DNA of 64,000 nucleotides. Origin: Galbula dea (lineage: Eukaryota > Chordata > Aves > Piciformes > Galbulidae). This document shows positions 12,712-22,805 of the stretch, in pieces (within the stretch, counting starts at the first letter, position 1; each line of letters opens with the position of its first letter). A program made the position numbers and the translations under genes. The stretch lies in contig VWZX01009068.1 of the NCBI GenBank assembly GCA_013399015.1, positions 490,816-554,815 of the forward strand. Reading direction: 5' to 3'. Below the pieces are notes generated by a model. That model made no database searches and was not told the origin of the DNA. It worked only from the letters and a program-made list of their open reading frames with translations.

Positions 12712-12829
12712 AACAATCTGGACACGCTTCTGTGTGACCTGGTCTAGGGAATCCTGCTGTGGCAGGGGGGTTGGACTAGATGATCTTTCGAGGTCCCTTC
12801 CAACTTCTAACATTCTGTGATTCTGTGAT
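12712..12829 (+). mobile_element. CR1 LINE, 3'-terminal fragment
   Basis: It shows 'AATCTGGACACGCTTCTGTG', 'TGACCTGGTCTAGGGAATCC', a GGCAGGGGGGTTGGACTAGA block and 'CGAGGTCCCTTCCAACTTCT'. It ends in 'ATTCTGTGATTCTGTGAT'. The GATTCTGT terminal unit and the TGCTGTGGCAGG block indicate a different CR1 subfamily from the copy at 3350. Only the last ~118 bp are kept. Confidence 0.93.
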
Positions 12830-13877
12830 CAGAACAAGCTCATTTTCTGCCCCTTCCACAAGCCCTGGAGAATTTCTCACTCTGTGCTCCTGAGGACACT
12901 GTTATGCACCTATTACTCCAATGAGTAATAGGTGACACAAGAGATTGTAGAAATCTGCTAAAAGGATGGAAAATGGCTGGTTTCTTACAACAGGTGCATT
13001 CTCTTACACATAATTGCAGTGTATAGCACCCACCTGGTAGCCAGGAGAAACCAGCTCCAAGCAATCAGCAGGGGCAGCTGTGTCAGGAGCTCTTTTTGTC
13101 CCCTCAGCAGAGGAAGCAGGAAGAGAAGCCAAGTTGCTGGGTGTTATGCTCAGAGAGGTCTGCATGAGGAAAGACAGAAAAGAGGTAGGTTCTGTTATTC
13201 AACTTTTAAATAAGATATAAGTAAGGTTTAAGAGTTTTGTTTTTCATTGAACTGCTTGTTGAGAGGCTATTTGGTGTTCATAGTTAAATTCTGATATTTG
13301 CTCCTATAACTAAGGCTGCAGGTGAGAGGTTGGACCTCTTAGTTTTCAGAAGGTAGTTACAGGTTTGTTTCAGAAACAAAATCCTGTGCTTTATTTGTAA
13401 GGTCTAATTGCAGAGAAGTTTGAGTTCTCTTTTCCTTTACATGTCCTTGCATGAGTTCAACTTTCTTCTGCTAGCTGCCTGGCTGTGTGTGTTCCCTTGT
13501 GGTTGGCTTTCTGTACAGCTGTTTTTGTAAGCAGACAGTAGATATACTATCAGGTATTCTGTTTAATGCTCAGTGTCAGATGGGAAAGCTGTGCACGTCT
13601 GTGACTTGAAGAAGGGAATATGACTTTTCAAGTGATGGTTATTCAAGGCTTTGTTTGTTGGTTTGTTTTTTGCTTGGTGCTGTTCAGCTGTTCACCAAGG
13701 CATTGCTCTGGGCCCTTTACTGTCTAGTGAGTGTCTGAGGTGCAGCTGTTGAAGAACACACAGGGTTGTGTGCTGACTGTGCTCCTCTAACCTTTGTAGC
13801 CCAAGTATAGGTGCAAAATATACAGTTTGGATGCCCCCTCTGAAGGCAAAGACTTGCAAGATGAAAGTGTACTTTTT
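12830..13877. other. Unique non-coding spacer with inverted repeat
   Basis: The segment lies between two CR1 tails. It holds a perfect 12-bp inverted repeat (12907-12934) and a 77-base segment with exon-like boundaries at 13108-13184; both are described in the findings. It has slightly more G+C than the surroundings. No known gene product was recognised. Confidence 0.5.
12907..12934. repeat. Perfect 12-bp inverted repeat with 4-base loop
   Basis: The left arm CACCTATTACTC at 12907-12918 is the exact reverse complement of the right arm GAGTAATAGGTG at 12923-12934. The spacer is CAAT. It can form a hairpin in either strand. No transposon termini or target duplication were evident around it. 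Confidence 0.95.
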
Positions 13878-13973
13878 GGACATGGTTTAGTGGCATGGTG
13901 GTGATAGGTTGATGGTTGGACTTGATTTTAGAGGTCTCTTCTAACCTTAAAGATTCTGTGGTCTCTGTGATTC
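13878..13973 (+). mobile_element. CR1 LINE, 3'-terminal fragment
   Basis: It begins with 'GGACATGGTTTAGTGGCATG' and continues through 'GTGATAGGTTGATGGTTGGA', 'TTTTAGAGGTCTCTTCTAAC' and the tail 'GATTCTGTGGTCTCTGTGAT'. This is the final ~96 bp of a sense CR1. The 'GGACATGGTTTAG' start marks the common avian subfamilies. Confidence 0.92.
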
Positions 13974-15479
13974 ATATTTCCAATGTGCTATGACTGGTTG
14001 GCTCTAAAATCTAGCAAGGCAATGAGATGAATTTCTTGAACACTTAGTGGTAAACTTTCCCTAAAATCAAGTCAGAAAAGACATGCCACTGACCAGAGAC
14101 TAGTTTAGAAAAATGTAGGCTCTATTTCATATCAAGAGTCATATCAGATCCAGAGAGAGGAGCTGGTGGGGTGGATGATGAAGGTGCAGCATCAATATAT
14201 CACTGTATTGCTTGTGAGAGAGACCCATTTCAAAGGCAGTAAGGAAAACAATATATCATGATCTGACTCTTGAATTTTCTCTGTGTCTCTTGTGTTATAT
14301 TGCCTGACCCTCAAAACTGCTGATGTATGCTCTCTTGATACGCTGTTTTCTTCCTAGTCGACCTGCTTCCCACTAGCAGTTTAAAAGTTGGGGAGTAGTT
14401 CAGGTTTAATCAGAGCTTGAAATTCAAGCAGAGAGATTTAGAAGCCTGAGTTAACAGTACTACAGTCTATTGCCACTAAACTTTTGTCTGAAGGGTGATG
14501 GGGTAACAGTATAGGTGACAAAGAAAAATGTCATATAAGGCTAATTCAAGCAGACTCTACATTTCAGTCTTTGACCTAGTACTGCAGGTTACAGTTTAGA
14601 ACTCAACTAGTAACACAAAAACTGAATATAACTCAAAAATGCCAATATCTGATTATCAGGAATAAAAAAAATCTGAGCATATATATTTTAGGGGGGATTT
14701 AAATAGAAAATAATCACTGTAGTGACATCAAAAGAGAAGGATTTATTGGCAAAGAAGGAAAAAAAAAATACCAGAAATTACCAGGGAGTTGAAAAACACC
14801 CACTATATATAGAGAAGATGGGAATGGATGCAACAGTGAGATTTAAGAAGCCACTAATATTAGCACTGTAAAATCAGTCAAGCCAGAGTGTCACTCTCTT
14901 AAATCTTTCACTTGTACTTGCCATTAGTAGCAGGACTTGAAATGCTAATGCATATATGTCCTCATAGAGTAGCTCTGAGAATCTCTGCCATAACCAAATT
15001 AAAGCTGTAGAAAATGAGGCAGAGAGACACAGGTCCTGTAACTTTATGCATCTAGTCTAACTCTGTCATCTAGCTTCCATCTAGAATTGCTGGAGAGGCA
15101 GCAGCACTTGCAGAAGGCAATTCAATTTTCCTCTGTTGGCTTCCTAAAGCCATTGAAAAGCTTGACTATCAGTTAGATTTCATTGAATCCTACTTTAAGG
15201 GATGCTTTCAAGGACATGTAAACTTTCTATGGCTGTTGGGGGAATTGAATGCAAATTTTTGTCTTATACAACTCAGGAAGGCATATAACTTTTGATAATG
15301 GTGCCATAGATATCAGAAAGTACAAGCACCAACCTCTGAAAGCCACCGAGGGTTTTGATAGAAATGAGGTGGAGAGACACAAAGCAGCTGACTGTCTGTA
15401 CAGTTTACATAGGCTTTCAAATGCTTGCAGTTCAGGGACCAAGGCCATCTCCACACGGAGAATGAGTTTCCCAAAACTA

Positions 15480-15488
15480 GGGGGGGGG
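15480..15488 (+). repeat. G9 homopolymer
   Basis: Nine consecutive G residues. Such runs are prone to sequencing length error, so reading frames passing through this point are unreliable. Confidence 0.9.
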
Positions 15489-17183
15489 TGTTTGAAAATG
15501 GAGCATTTTATTTTTGTTTCAGTGGGGAAGAAGGTGTACATTTCTACACTGAATACATCTATTTAATCTGGTTTATTTTCATTCCAGTGACTGAACCAAC
15601 AATCTATTATTTGGCTTTTTCTTTCAGTTCCACTAATTAAATAAATAGTACTCTTCTGCATTCATAGACCTCTTTGATCAGTATAAATGTTCCTTAATAC
15701 CTACATCCCTGCCAGTGACGGCTTTGTCTCTGTTTTATTATGGGATGTAAAATGCTGTAAACACTGACTGAAAGTGGTCAGGATCAGTAGCTCCTGTCCG
15801 ATGTAGTCATCTCTCTGCTCGGAATCTTTGCTCTCTATTGTAATTAATCAAAGCTTTCAAAAGTCAATGGAATTATGAGCAAGACAGTTCTAATGGACAA
15901 ACTGCAAGCTGTCTGCACCACATCTAAATAAAGCAACCAGTTAGTGTAATCCTTTCCTTGGCACAACAGAAAACATCTGACCCTTTTCTTTTCTATCTTG
16001 TCTCCAAAAATGTATGTGTCTTTGTGCTCCCACTAGACATTGTTTCCCCCTTTTTTAGAGAGAAAATGGAATGCCAAAGTGTTGAATCACTAGGGAAAAT
16101 GACCTTGCTGGAACTATGAATTCTGAAAACTAACCACCCTGCCACTTGTGATTGTAGAGAATAAAACCTGCTATTTGTGAACCTCTCAGGATAAGAAGTA
16201 CTTCATCAGGAATGGTTTTAGCAGACTGCAGTGTTTCTTAAGAGAGAAGGAATCATTCTTCTGTTTTGATCACTTGTTTTTATACTGCTGTAATGTATTC
16301 AGCTCAGCAGTCAGTCTCACATTAATAAACTTAATGCAAGTGAACTTTACTCTTGAAGTGTTCTTAAGGTGAGCTGGTAAGTGATATCTGTATGAGGATC
16401 AGTAACACATACCTGGCTTAACTACCTCTAGCTGAAAGCATGTCAGCCATTAACCACTTGATACATCTCTCTTGCAGGATTTGAGGGCTGAAGGGAGGAA
16501 AAATGAGATATGAAAGAGAAAGATAATTGGATGAAAGCAAGTAATAAAACTTCATTGAATTTGGCAGGAAATACTGGTTAATCTGTATGCTTCAATTTAA
16601 GATCTTGGTGTGTCGTGGGTTTTGTTTGCTTTTAAAGAATTGGTTTGACTTGTTTAACTTTCCTTGAGCTTGCTTTAAGTCATCAGCTATATCTTTGAGT
16701 GCTGCCAGCTCCTATAAATATCCAGTTCCTCTCCAGTCTACCACAGCACAGCATCTCATTTCAGGTAACACACTCTGTGTCTAAAGGCATGGCCATGATC
16801 CAAAGTTGCTAGTCACAGGTAGGACATGCTATGGTGCAGGCTTCCCCATGAGGTCCTTGACAGTCAGGTGCTAACAGGGACTTGCTGGATACTGCCCAAC
16901 TTACATCACTGGATGTTTTCCATGGCAGGTAGCTCTAATAAACACTGAGTTAGGTAGAGCTGATTCAGCCCAGTGGACTGGTTGGTATTTGATGCCTCAC
17001 TGAAACCTTATTATTTATGATATGTGTTTAAAGATGAGCTTTCAGAATAAAAGGAAGCAAACCAGATCAGTCCAAACTATTCTGAAGTCCAAAATGGTTT
17101 AGAATTACTTTAAACCAGATCTGTATCTTTCCTGTACTGGAGCTAAAGCAATAATCTTCCCATAAGACCTTCATGAACTGTGA

Positions 17184-17203
17184 TTTTTTTATTTTTTTTT
17201 TTT
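17184..17203 (+). repeat. T-rich tract (T7-A-T12)
   Basis: Seven T, one A, twelve T. It is a simple poly-T tract. On the minus strand it could be a poly-A remnant, but no retrotransposed body was recognised next to it. Confidence 0.85.
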
Positions 17204-18117
17204 GGCTGCTTTACTCTTGCTGCTGATCTTGGTCTTTTCAACTTGCATAGCTGCACATACAGGAAAGCTGTTCAGTTCTATCTTATTTTTGTGTTTCACT
17301 ATCTTATCAATGCACTCATGCACACAGACAGAAACTAAAAATATTTGAAGTGCAACATTACATTCTATGCTATAATGTGATCCTAGAGCCAGTTTTCAAA
17401 CAACAGTAGGGGACTATATTTTGAATGCCTTTGGCATTAATTTCCATTACACTGTATGGCACATGTCTGATAAAACTTCATGGGACATATTGAGGCTTTT
17501 AGATATTGCTATGAAATGTTAACCTCTCTCAGAAACCTAAATGAATCCTTCAATTCATTTACTTGCTCTCTATTGACAACAATAATTAGCAGTGAATATT
17601 AATGTGAATGCAGAAATGCATTATTCCATTGGATACAGTATCAGTGGAGCCTTTATGCTGTTAAAGCTCCAGAACATGACAAGTGTCAGCTGCATATATA
17701 GAAAGAACCATAGAAAGATCCTTCTTGATGTGAATGAGACTTGTATGTCATTTGACAGTGAAGATATGAAAACTGGTACATAATTATTAGCAATTTATCT
17801 CTTAAGGAGCATGTGAGCAAGCTGAGACAGGAATAGGATGCCTTAAATCATACTGTGGCTCAATAATTACTGAGAGTTGGAATAACCATGCTTTTTGTTT
17901 TTCTTATTCTTTTATTTTCTCCCTTAAAAATAAACCTAGTAATTTACTTTTCATTTAAAATTGAGTGTCTTGGATTCAGACTTGGTTGCCTGGAAGTTTC
18001 TGACTGACAGCTAGAGGATGTGGTGTCAGTTATACAATTCTTTCTCAAATCCTATTCTCCCTCCCTTTTCACCCCCTCTCCCCTCAAATAAAAACTACCA
18101 CACCACAGATGGGGGAG

Positions 18118-18141
18118 AAAAAAACAAACAAACAAAACCCC
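18118..18141 (+). repeat. A-rich (CAAA)n tract
   Basis: A run of A followed by three CAAA units and CCCC. It is short and similar in style to the larger A/C tracts at 21605, 36888 and 44195. Confidence 0.75.
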
Positions 18142-18446
18142 ATGTGATGACCTTAATATGGATGTTGTATGGCCTGAAAGATATTAAGGGATTTTGCTCC
18201 TATTTTACTGCTGAAAGTAAAAATGTCCTAGGCTCTTGGAAAATAAATAAGCAGTGAATGTGAAAGCACACCACCAAAGTGATCTTACAGACTCTGTTCT
18301 CTTTCTAGCTCACCAATAAAGCTACAATTTTGATTATAACTATGAATTCAATATTATACTTAATACCATTGCAGTTATCAGAAAACAAACCAAACAAAAT
18401 CCTTAAATTTAAAGGAGCACATCACAGACCAGTTCTTTATAGTTTA

Positions 18447-18727
18447 TGCTCATTGTCTCTGTCCTGATACTGGGCACCACTGAAATGGGTCTGGCCCCAA
18501 TCCTCTTGCTCCCATGCTTTAGCTCTTGCTCAGCACTGAGCAGCTCCCCTCTGGGGCTGCTCTTCTCCAGGCTAAGCAGCCTCAGGGCTCTCAGCTTTTC
18601 CTCCTCCCAGAGATGCTCCAGTGCCCTCAGCATCTTCCCAGCCTCTGCTGGACTCTCTCCAGTAGTTTCTGTCTCTTGAACTGGGGAGGCAGAGCTGGAC
18701 CCAGGACTCCAGATGTGGCCTCACTAA
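18447..18727 (-). mobile_element. CR1 LINE, ORF2 3'-region fragment
   Basis: Reverse-complement CR1 blocks appear in order: 'TGGGCACCACTGAAATGGGT', 'CTGGCCCCAATCCTCTTGCT', 'CTGCTCTTCTCCAGGCTAAG', 'GATGCTCCAGTGCCCTCAGC', 'GCTGGACTCTCTCCAGTAGT' and 'CCAGATGTGGCCTCACTA'. On the minus strand the order runs from the 'GAGGCCACATCTGGAGT' coding block toward the 3' end. Both the terminal 3' tail and everything 5' of this block are missing. The short open frames here (74, 77 and 102 codons) are LINE shadows. Confidence 0.92.
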
Positions 18728-19375
18728 GATATATTTGGCCAACTTGGTCTCAAATTCAGGGAACTAACTCTTTCCCTATACTTCATTTTAAGCTGTATTT
18801 TAAAAGTTCCAGATTGTTTTTCACTTGTGTTTAGATTACAGCATAGGTTTTTAAGATTGTCTTTGGTAGCAAAATATTTACAAACCATTCTCAGAACTTC
18901 GAGTCCAAACAATATCCTTAGCAGTGTGTCAGACAAGTTTATTGAATAAAAGCATGTTCCTTTGACTCACCTAGGGTCATGTGAAAACTGGCTGCTTTAA
19001 AATTGTGCTGGCTGGTCATTTCAATGTACAACCTGCAATATACTTTGTGTCCTGGTCCATTTTTTTCAAAGTCGTGTTTCAATATTGTTTCTTCCAACAA
19101 ACACCAGACATATATACCAGAATAGATTAATACTGAACAACTGAAATAATCTGGAGTATGACTAGAGCCATTACTGTATCCTGAAGTGAGAAGAGGAAGA
19201 GAAAAAAGTAGAGCCTCTGTGAACTCAAGGAAAGGGTGGTTTTGGTTAGAAGCATGCCAGAATGGCACATGCAGGGATTAGCCTGTGCTATATCAGGCTG
19301 TACATATTAAGAAAGCCATAACCACGTGATGTAATCCCTAAATCTGATGTAACATGACCACAGTATATATAATCC

Positions 19376-19402
19376 ATATATATATATATGTATATAATAT
19401 AT
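19376..19402. repeat. (AT)n microsatellite
   Basis: About seven AT dinucleotides, then G, then interrupted TA repeats. It directly borders a perfect 9-bp inverted repeat at 19403-19422. Confidence 0.88.
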
Positions 19403-19422
19403 AATCCACAGTTCTGTGGATT
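19403..19422. repeat. Perfect 9-bp inverted repeat, 2-base loop
   Basis: The arms AATCCACAG (19403-19411) and CTGTGGATT (19414-19422) are exact reverse complements separated by TT. The adjacent AT tract would make strand opening easier. Confidence 0.9.
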
Positions 19423-21604
19423 TCCTTTCAGTTTTGGATACTTAGTTTTCACTACATATCCTATTGATTTGGAAGCAACTGCATTTGCTCCAGCTTAATT
19501 TTGCAACTTTGTGTCTCTGTTTGGTTCTCATGGCATCATTAGTCTTTTGCTTAGAAGATAATTTGGATTATTTACTATCATTTGAGTAAAAGTCTCTTGT
19601 GCTTCCAGGAGACATGGATCATTGCAAATCAATGCAGGAAGTTATTTAGATCTTGATGCGTTTATGGTAGACACCTAAACAAGGAGCTCTTAAAGTTTCT
19701 GTAGCAGAGCTGTTGCTCCTCTCAGTGCTGCCTGCTGAGTATTGGAGATCTCAGTCTGTTGTCTTCAATGGCAAGTAGCTCACACTGCTGTGGGAACAGA
19801 TAATGCTGGATGTCTGCACTCATTTTCCTACCTGAGATGTCAAGATCTAGATGACCATGAACATCAAAGAAATTCATAACTCCAGAAATGATCCCTCTAA
19901 GTCATGGCTCAAAACCTTACAAGCATCTAGAAATGCTGTATGGTTTGTTGTTTTTTTTTTTAGGGGGTTCTATATTTTAATTATTTATATATATGTTTTT
20001 CAATAATTGCCCACAGAACCTGGGGGAGTTAGGCATTGCTGCTTGCTGCTCTGGTGCAAGGAACTGCTTCCTAGGATATAAAATGATGTTGCTTTGTTCT
20101 CTTTCAGTAAATGATGGTATATTAGTGGATGTGGTGACATAGGCACATAGAAATCACTATGCTTCTTTTGATGGTTTGGTCCCAGTAAACTCAACATCAG
20201 CACTTTCTTTTGTCATGAGAATTTGAAACTGAGAATTCTTAATGGTAAGAGATACAGCTTGAAAAGATGTTGAACACAACCTGCCACTAAAATAACCTGA
20301 TTTTGTACAGTAAAGTCTGAAAATGAGTTTTCTCCTTATTTTCTCCTTGAGAGCAAATTATTTTTTATTTATTATCTCATATTTTCCCCTTATTTTTTTC
20401 TCTTTGAGAAAATAAATAATGAATATTCTTCTTGAATTATTTGGAAATTTTTGAAAAAAGATACCCTAAGGTATCCTTTGGTTTTATTTCTGTGGGATTT
20501 CCCCCACATAAAGCCCCTTGGAGCATCTGAAGATTGATTGAAAATAGCAGTATTGTTACTATTATAAGAGATTAAAACAGTTTTTGAGACTCCAGTCCTT
20601 TCTTCCTGTAACACAGCTTATGACTTGCACTCAAATTGTGTTATGTTTTTTTTCTTTTCCTGTTCCAAAGTGTAAATTTTTTCCTGCCACTCTACAGGAT
20701 TTTTCTCCCTTAATGATATGGAGGGAGATAACTACTCATAGTGCTGACAGAGCTAAGAGTACTAGAATAAGTAACTCTACAGATACAGAATGATATACTG
20801 CTACTGGGAGTAAATTCAACAAAGATTCATATCCCAAAACACTAGTTAGTCTATCAGCACTTCTGCCATTATCTCTTAGGCCACAAATCTGAGAAAGTTT
20901 CAAGGTCAGCTGTAACTATGCTGCAAATCTGTAGATCTAAGAAAAGCCAGTGAATTAGCAACCTTCTGCTTGGGTTTTCTATCTAACCTAAGGCCACTTT
21001 GGATACCTCCATTAGGCTAGATCAGTGTAATAGAAGAAGGGTAAATATAAAAGCCTAGACAGATAAAAATGAATTTTTGGAGGGGAGAGGTAGTAATTGA
21101 CAGAAATGTTAGGTATTTTAGCCCACAAAGTGTGATGTCAGAAGGCATTTTGTGGTGAGGGTTGTGTAATTATCTGTGTAGTAAATACACAGTGTTAATT
21201 TATCCAGAGCATAAACAGAATCAGCTAATTTAAAACTGTGTAATTGTTTCAGAGGCTTACAAAGTAAAAGAAAAAAAAAAGGGAAGGAGAATGGAAGACA
21301 ATCCCAAATATTTAAGGCAAAGTTGAAACTTATCAGTTACTTATCTTTCTGGAATATTATATATAATAAATACAATTAAATTGATTATTCAGATAGAAAG
21401 AGAGTGTTCCATAGTGTTAATTTGTAGTCTTTTAACAATGGGATTTTCTGACTGCTGTGAAAAATTTTCCACCCTGTTCATTAGTGGAAGACTTCACCAC
21501 TCTCCCTTTTCAGTTTTTGGCATTGCTTTATTACAAACATAAGTACAAGTTGCCCAAAGCAACAGGAGGACAAAGTATAGTGGAGAAGCTCATGTGTGTT
21601 TGAG

Positions 21605-21681
21605 AGAAAAAAGCAAACAAAAAAAACCCCCAAAACCCACCAACCAACCAACCAAACAAAAAACCCCAACCCCCCAAAAAA
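21605..21681 (+). repeat. A/C-rich low-complexity tract
   Basis: About 77 bases of A and C only (apart from one G near the start), including a (CCAA)n core around 21639-21656 and C5-C6 runs. On the minus strand it appears as a G/T-rich tract and gives a spurious 62-codon open frame. Confidence 0.88.
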
Positions 21682-21820
21682 TGGAAACTGTTCTTGTTGA
21701 TCTGGGACAGGTTGTAAGACCTGGAAAAGCCTAAGCCAAAAGGAGAGGCTTTGGGAGGTTTTTAGGTGTGATAATAAGATAACTTTCTAGAGATGTTCAT
21801 TGTCAGTAATAGGAAAAAAA

Positions 21821-21838
21821 ATGAATGAATGAATGAAT
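21821..21838 (+). repeat. (GAAT)n microsatellite
   Basis: Four consecutive GAAT units in a perfect run, preceded by A8. Confidence 0.88.
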
Positions 21839-22250
21839 TTTGGTCCACAACTTGGAGAAAAGGAAATGCCATCTACAGATAGGGGAGGAGAAGTCTTAAA
21901 GATAAGATGCTTTTCTGTATTAGTCATTTTGAGAAGGAAAAATGAAGCTAGATCAGTTAGCATCTGTAGCAGGAAGCTGTCTTTCTGTGAGAGGGATATG
22001 AAGCAAAATGCATAATAGAATTGGCAGGGTTTGATGAAATTAGGCTCTTGCATGCTTCATTCTCAAACTATTTTTCTTTTAAATGTGAGGTAGCAGCAGT
22101 ATTTCCTGCAGAACATTCCCACAAACAAGCCTGATCCAGGTCACTATCAGAACTGGTGCCATCCACCATCACTATTTCCAGTAGTATTGTCTTCCAGCTC
22201 TCAGACCTGTACACAGGGGGAAAATAACTATTTAGTAAAACCAGATAAAT

Positions 22251-22487
22251 GGTTAAAAACTAAATGAAGGCAGATTTAGACTAGATATAAGGAAGAAATT
22301 TTTTATGATGAGGGTGGTGAAATGGTTGCCCAGGGAGGTGTTAGATGTCCTGTCCCTGGTACCATTCCAGGTCAGGTTGAGTGGGGCTCTGAGCAACCTG
22401 ATCTAGTTGGAGATGTCCCTGCTGAATGCAGGGGGCTTGGACTAGATGACCTTGAAAGGTCCCTTCCAATACAAACCATTCTATGAT
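22251..22487 (+). mobile_element. CR1 LINE, 3'-terminal fragment
   Basis: It contains 'GGCAGATTTAGACTAGATAT', 'AAGGAAGAAATTTTTTATGA', 'GAGGGTGGTGAAATGGTTGC', 'CCAGGGAGGTGTTAGATGTC', 'GGACTAGATGACCTTGAAAG' and the terminal 'ATTCTATGAT'. It is closely similar in layout to the copy at 3350-3808, sharing the 'GAGTGGGGCTCTGAGCAACC' block, so the two probably belong to the same subfamily. Confidence 0.94.
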
Positions 22488-22719
22488 AATACAATCCAAA
22501 TTTGTGAATCCCTGGTGTAAATACAATTATCATTGAGGAGAGACAAAGCTGGTTAAAGATCTATTTTCAGAGAGTATTTAGAATGAGCCACAGACAAAAA
22601 TGGAACATGAAACAAGTCAGGATCTTCAGAGCTATGTCCCAGTGTGGAGTTATTAAATCTTTTCATTAAGATGCAGATAATGGAATATAAATTTTACTTT
22701 GAGTATCAGGCTTGCACCA

Positions 22720-22805
22720 AACTGGGAGAAAGTGCAAGTACATGGGAGAACAGGATGAGAATTCACAATGATCCTGACAAATTGGAGAGATGGCCTGAAA
22801 AAAAA
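22720..22805 (+). mobile_element. Decayed older CR1 ORF2 (reverse transcriptase) remnant
   Basis: The segment carries 'TACATGGGAGAACAGGATGA', 'GAATTCACAATGATCCTGAC' and 'AAATTGGAGAGATGGCCTGA'. In the plus frame this reads NRMRIHNDPDKLERWPEK, which resembles the CR1 reverse-transcriptase block (D-x-D-K-L-E-x-W) upstream of the 'KFN' motif. It sits inside the longest open frame of the window (22644-23057, 137 codons). Downstream of the block the frame has no recognisable similarity and is lysine/glutamate-rich. It is best explained as a decayed LINE piece plus a chance extension, not a gene. Confidence 0.5.

Larger units (their letters stand above)
13974..18446. other. Unique non-coding sequence
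   Basis: No gene recognised. It contains a G9 run (15480-15488), a T7-A-T12 tract (17184-17203) and an A/C-rich run (18118-18141). A region open in three frames lies at 15227-15640, a TATA box with nearby splice donor at 16713-16770, and a TAAT-rich patch at 15838-15900. All three are discussed in the findings. Open frames of up to 105 codons show no recognised domain. Confidence 0.5.
18728..22250. other. Unique non-coding sequence with simple repeats
   Basis: No gene recognised. It contains an (AT)n tract with a neighbouring 9-bp palindrome (19376-19422), an AT-rich patch near 20345-20421, an A/C-rich tract (21605-21681) and a (GAAT)n run (21821-21838). A 170-base minus-strand segment at 18971-19140 is open and flanked by splice-like signals (see findings). 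Confidence 0.5.

Noticed and set aside
18446..18834. Serine/leucine-rich frames (77 and 102 codons)
   Set aside because: They are antisense shadows of the CR1 fragment at 18447-18727.
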